DNA of 64,000 nt from Planctomonas psychrotolerans. Its GTDB lineage: Bacteria > Actinomycetota > Actinomycetes > Actinomycetales > Microbacteriaceae. The notes beneath the pieces are model-generated. The model ran no database searches, had not been told where the DNA came from, and worked only from the letters and a program-made list of their open reading frames with translations. Made by a program: the position numbers and the translations under genes. This document shows, piece after piece, positions 62,767 through 64,000 of the stretch. How positions within the stretch are numbered: position 1 is the stretch's first letter; each line of letters starts with the position of its first letter. The stretch spans positions 2,064,400 through 2,128,399 of the forward strand of contig NZ_SJEV01000001.1 in NCBI RefSeq assembly GCF_008642235.1. The letters run 5' to 3'.

Positions 62767-62796
62767 CTAGCGCGACCCGGCGACGGGTCGCGCTAG
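62767..62796. terminator. Bidirectional terminator hairpin overlapping the MFS stop codon
   Basis: CTAGCGCGACCCG (62767-62779) pairs perfectly with CGGGTCGCGCTAG (62784-62796) around GCGA. The MFS stop codon (62793-62795) lies inside the right arm. Confidence 0.75.
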
Positions 62797-64000
62797 GTGA
62801 TGACGCCGACGGGCTCGGTGTCGGCGATCGGGCCGACATCGCGCCCGCGGAGGTCGGGGGAGTGCCGGCGGAACACGGCCGGGATGATCACGCCGACGGC
62901 GAGGCAGATCGACGCGACGACGAACGCGCCGGGAGCGCCCGAGGCGTCGATGGTGAAGCCGGCTGCGGCTGAACCGAGGGCCGCCCCGATCAGCTGGCCG
63001 GTGCCCACCCAACCGTAGGCCTCGGCGGTGTCGCTGAACTTCACGCTCGACGACACGATCGCGAAGATCACGGCGAGGGCGGGAGCGATGCCCACGCCCG
63101 CGATGAAGAGCGTGGCGGAGAGCCACCAGAAGTCCATCCAGAACGCGGCGAGCACCGTGCCGACGAACACGATGAACAAGCGGCGCGCCATCGCCCACGG
63201 GCCGATCGGCACGTGGCCGAGCGACAGGCCGCCCACGAGCGAGCCGATCGCGAAGATGGCCAGCACGAATCCCGCCTCCGGGCCCTCGTGACCGTACACG
63301 GCCACCACTCCGGCCTCGATCGCCGCGCACGCGGCCACCAGCAGGAAGCCCACGACGGTGCTGAGCAGTACGGCGGGGCGGCCGAGCACCACGCCGAAGC
63401 GACGCTTGCTCCGCGGGATGCGCACCAGCCCGAGCTCGGGCGAGGAGAGGAACCACAGGCCGCCCGCCACGAGGAAGCCCGCCGCGACCAGGATGCCCAC
63501 GCCCGTGTTGATCTGGATGGCGAGGAACGTGGCGATGACCGGCCCGAGCACCCAGATGATCTCCTGCGCTGACGCGTCGAGCGAGAAGAGCGGGGTCAGC
63601 TGCTTCGAGGTGACCATCTTCGGGTAGATGGTGCGCACTGCGGGCTGCACGGGCGGGTTCGCGAGTCCCGCGACCAACCCGAGCACCATGTAGATCCACA
63701 CCGGCGTCGGGGTCGGTGTGTCGAGCACGGCGATCGCGACCACCGCCGTGGTGCACACCACCGTGGTGAGGATGAGCACGGGACGCATGCCCCACACCCC
63801 CATCCATCGGCTGGTCAGCGGACCGGCGACGGCCTGGCCGATGCTGGTGGCGGCGAGCACGAGCCCGGCCGCACCGTAGGAGTCGTGGATGCGCTCGATG
63901 TGCATGAGGAACGCGAGCGAGAGCATGCCACTGGGCAGCCGGGCGAGCAACTGCGCGGAGATGATGCGAGCGACCCCGGGCGTCTTCAGGAGGTTCGAGT
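62793..64000 (-). CDS. MFS transporter, 5' end cut by the window
   Basis: The frame stays open to the right edge (402 codons seen, about 12 helices). The upstream residues SNLLKTPGVARIISAQLLARLPSGM in the edge sequence show that the real start lies beyond 64000, not at the TTG 63950. Motifs include GPLTSRWMGVWGMRPVLI (motif A-like) and a C-terminal half starting near VVGFLLVAACAAIEAG. This fits the drug/sugar-type MFS common in Micrococcales; the substrate is unknown. Confidence 0.88.
   Translation of the reverse strand, partial: SNLLKTPGVARIISAQLLARLPSGMLSLAFLMHIERIHDSYGAAGLVLAATSIGQAVAGPLTSRWMGVWGMRPVLILTTVVCTTAVVAIAVLDTPTPTPVWIYMVLGLVAGLANPPVQPAVRTIYPKMVTSKQLTPLFSLDASAQEIIWVLGPVIATFLAIQINTGVGILVAAGFLVAGGLWFLSSPELGLVRIPRSKRRFGVVLGRPAVLLSTVVGFLLVAACAAIEAGVVAVYGHEGPEAGFVLAIFAIGSLVGGLSLGHVPIGPWAMARRLFIVFVGTVLAAFWMDFWWLSATLFIAGVGIAPALAVIFAIVSSSVKFSDTAEAYGWVGTGQLIGAALGSAAAGFTIDASGAPGAFVVASICLAVGVIIPAVFRRHSPDLRGRDVGPIADTEPVGVIT

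Overview
The window reads as chromosomal DNA of a high-GC actinobacterium, most likely Microbacteriaceae (Micrococcales). Pointers are the fmdB-type zinc ribbon / mscL / 5-formyl-THF cyclo-ligase / galU / rimJ block, a DUF222-HNH protein, an LAxTG sortase substrate, the 54019-54567 protein family, and many TANNNT boxes placed 6-7 nt before start codons (leaderless mRNAs). I see no phage, transposase, integrase, CRISPR array or origin. Both ends cut genes: a dimethylformamidase-like gene on the left and an MFS transporter on the right.

1-16.3 kb is the most unusual region: a catabolic cluster with a histidine signature. It holds a HutH ammonia-lyase, HutD, a HisC-type aminotransferase, a HisD-type dehydrogenase with altered metal and substrate residues, an FMN 2-hydroxyacid dehydrogenase, an SDR, a zinc alcohol dehydrogenase, an NMT1/SsuABC-type importer, a dimethylformamidase-like amidase, an APH-fold kinase and an IclR regulator. 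Three palindromes of the form TCTG-N6-CAGA (3364, 10620, 14181) sit in front of the leftward transcripts. They resemble the operator described for the corynebacterial IclR regulator HutR. I infer one regulon that feeds an imported compound through oxidation and transamination to histidine and urocanate. The substrate is unknown; hutU and hutI are not in the window.

16.3-28.3 kb holds ordinary accessory genes: ArsR/AHSA1, DUF2277, a tyrosine phosphatase, a VOC protein, a BBE-type flavoprotein, a DUF2975/HTH pair, an AGCS symporter, a GntR/DUF1648 pair, a secreted cell-wall-binding alkaline phosphatase fusion, tRNA-Arg(CCT) and a TetR regulator. 28.4-38 kb is more core: a GNAT, a large pseudo-helicase with a ruined P-loop, mscL, galU, rimJ, a GlpR-like membrane protein and tRNA-Ala(CGC).

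38-49 kb: an LAxTG surface protein, a MUG113 GIY-YIG protein, an SDR, a cupin, and a polyamine-type ABC operon ending in an adenosine-deaminase-family gene. This operon faces a LacI regulator across a 32-bp palindrome. 48.4-54.6 kb: an Fpg-family glycosylase, a coupled HTH/DUF3054/DUF72 operon, the HNH protein and a Gly-Thr-expanded protein. 55-60.1 kb: an arabinoside uptake operon (binding protein, two permeases) and a GH51 arabinofuranosidase. 60.1-64 kb: a membrane protein, a DUF4349 lipoprotein, an aldo/keto reductase and the MFS transporter.

Two themes cross the window. In-frame low-complexity expansions (Gly/Ala, Ser/Gly, Thr/Pro, Gly/Thr, Asp-Gly-Thr-Ala-Ala) sit inside or at the ends of about ten otherwise conserved proteins. 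Three intergenic clusters carry a 22-nt REP-like palindromic unit (GGTCCCTGAGCYTGTCGAAGGG).
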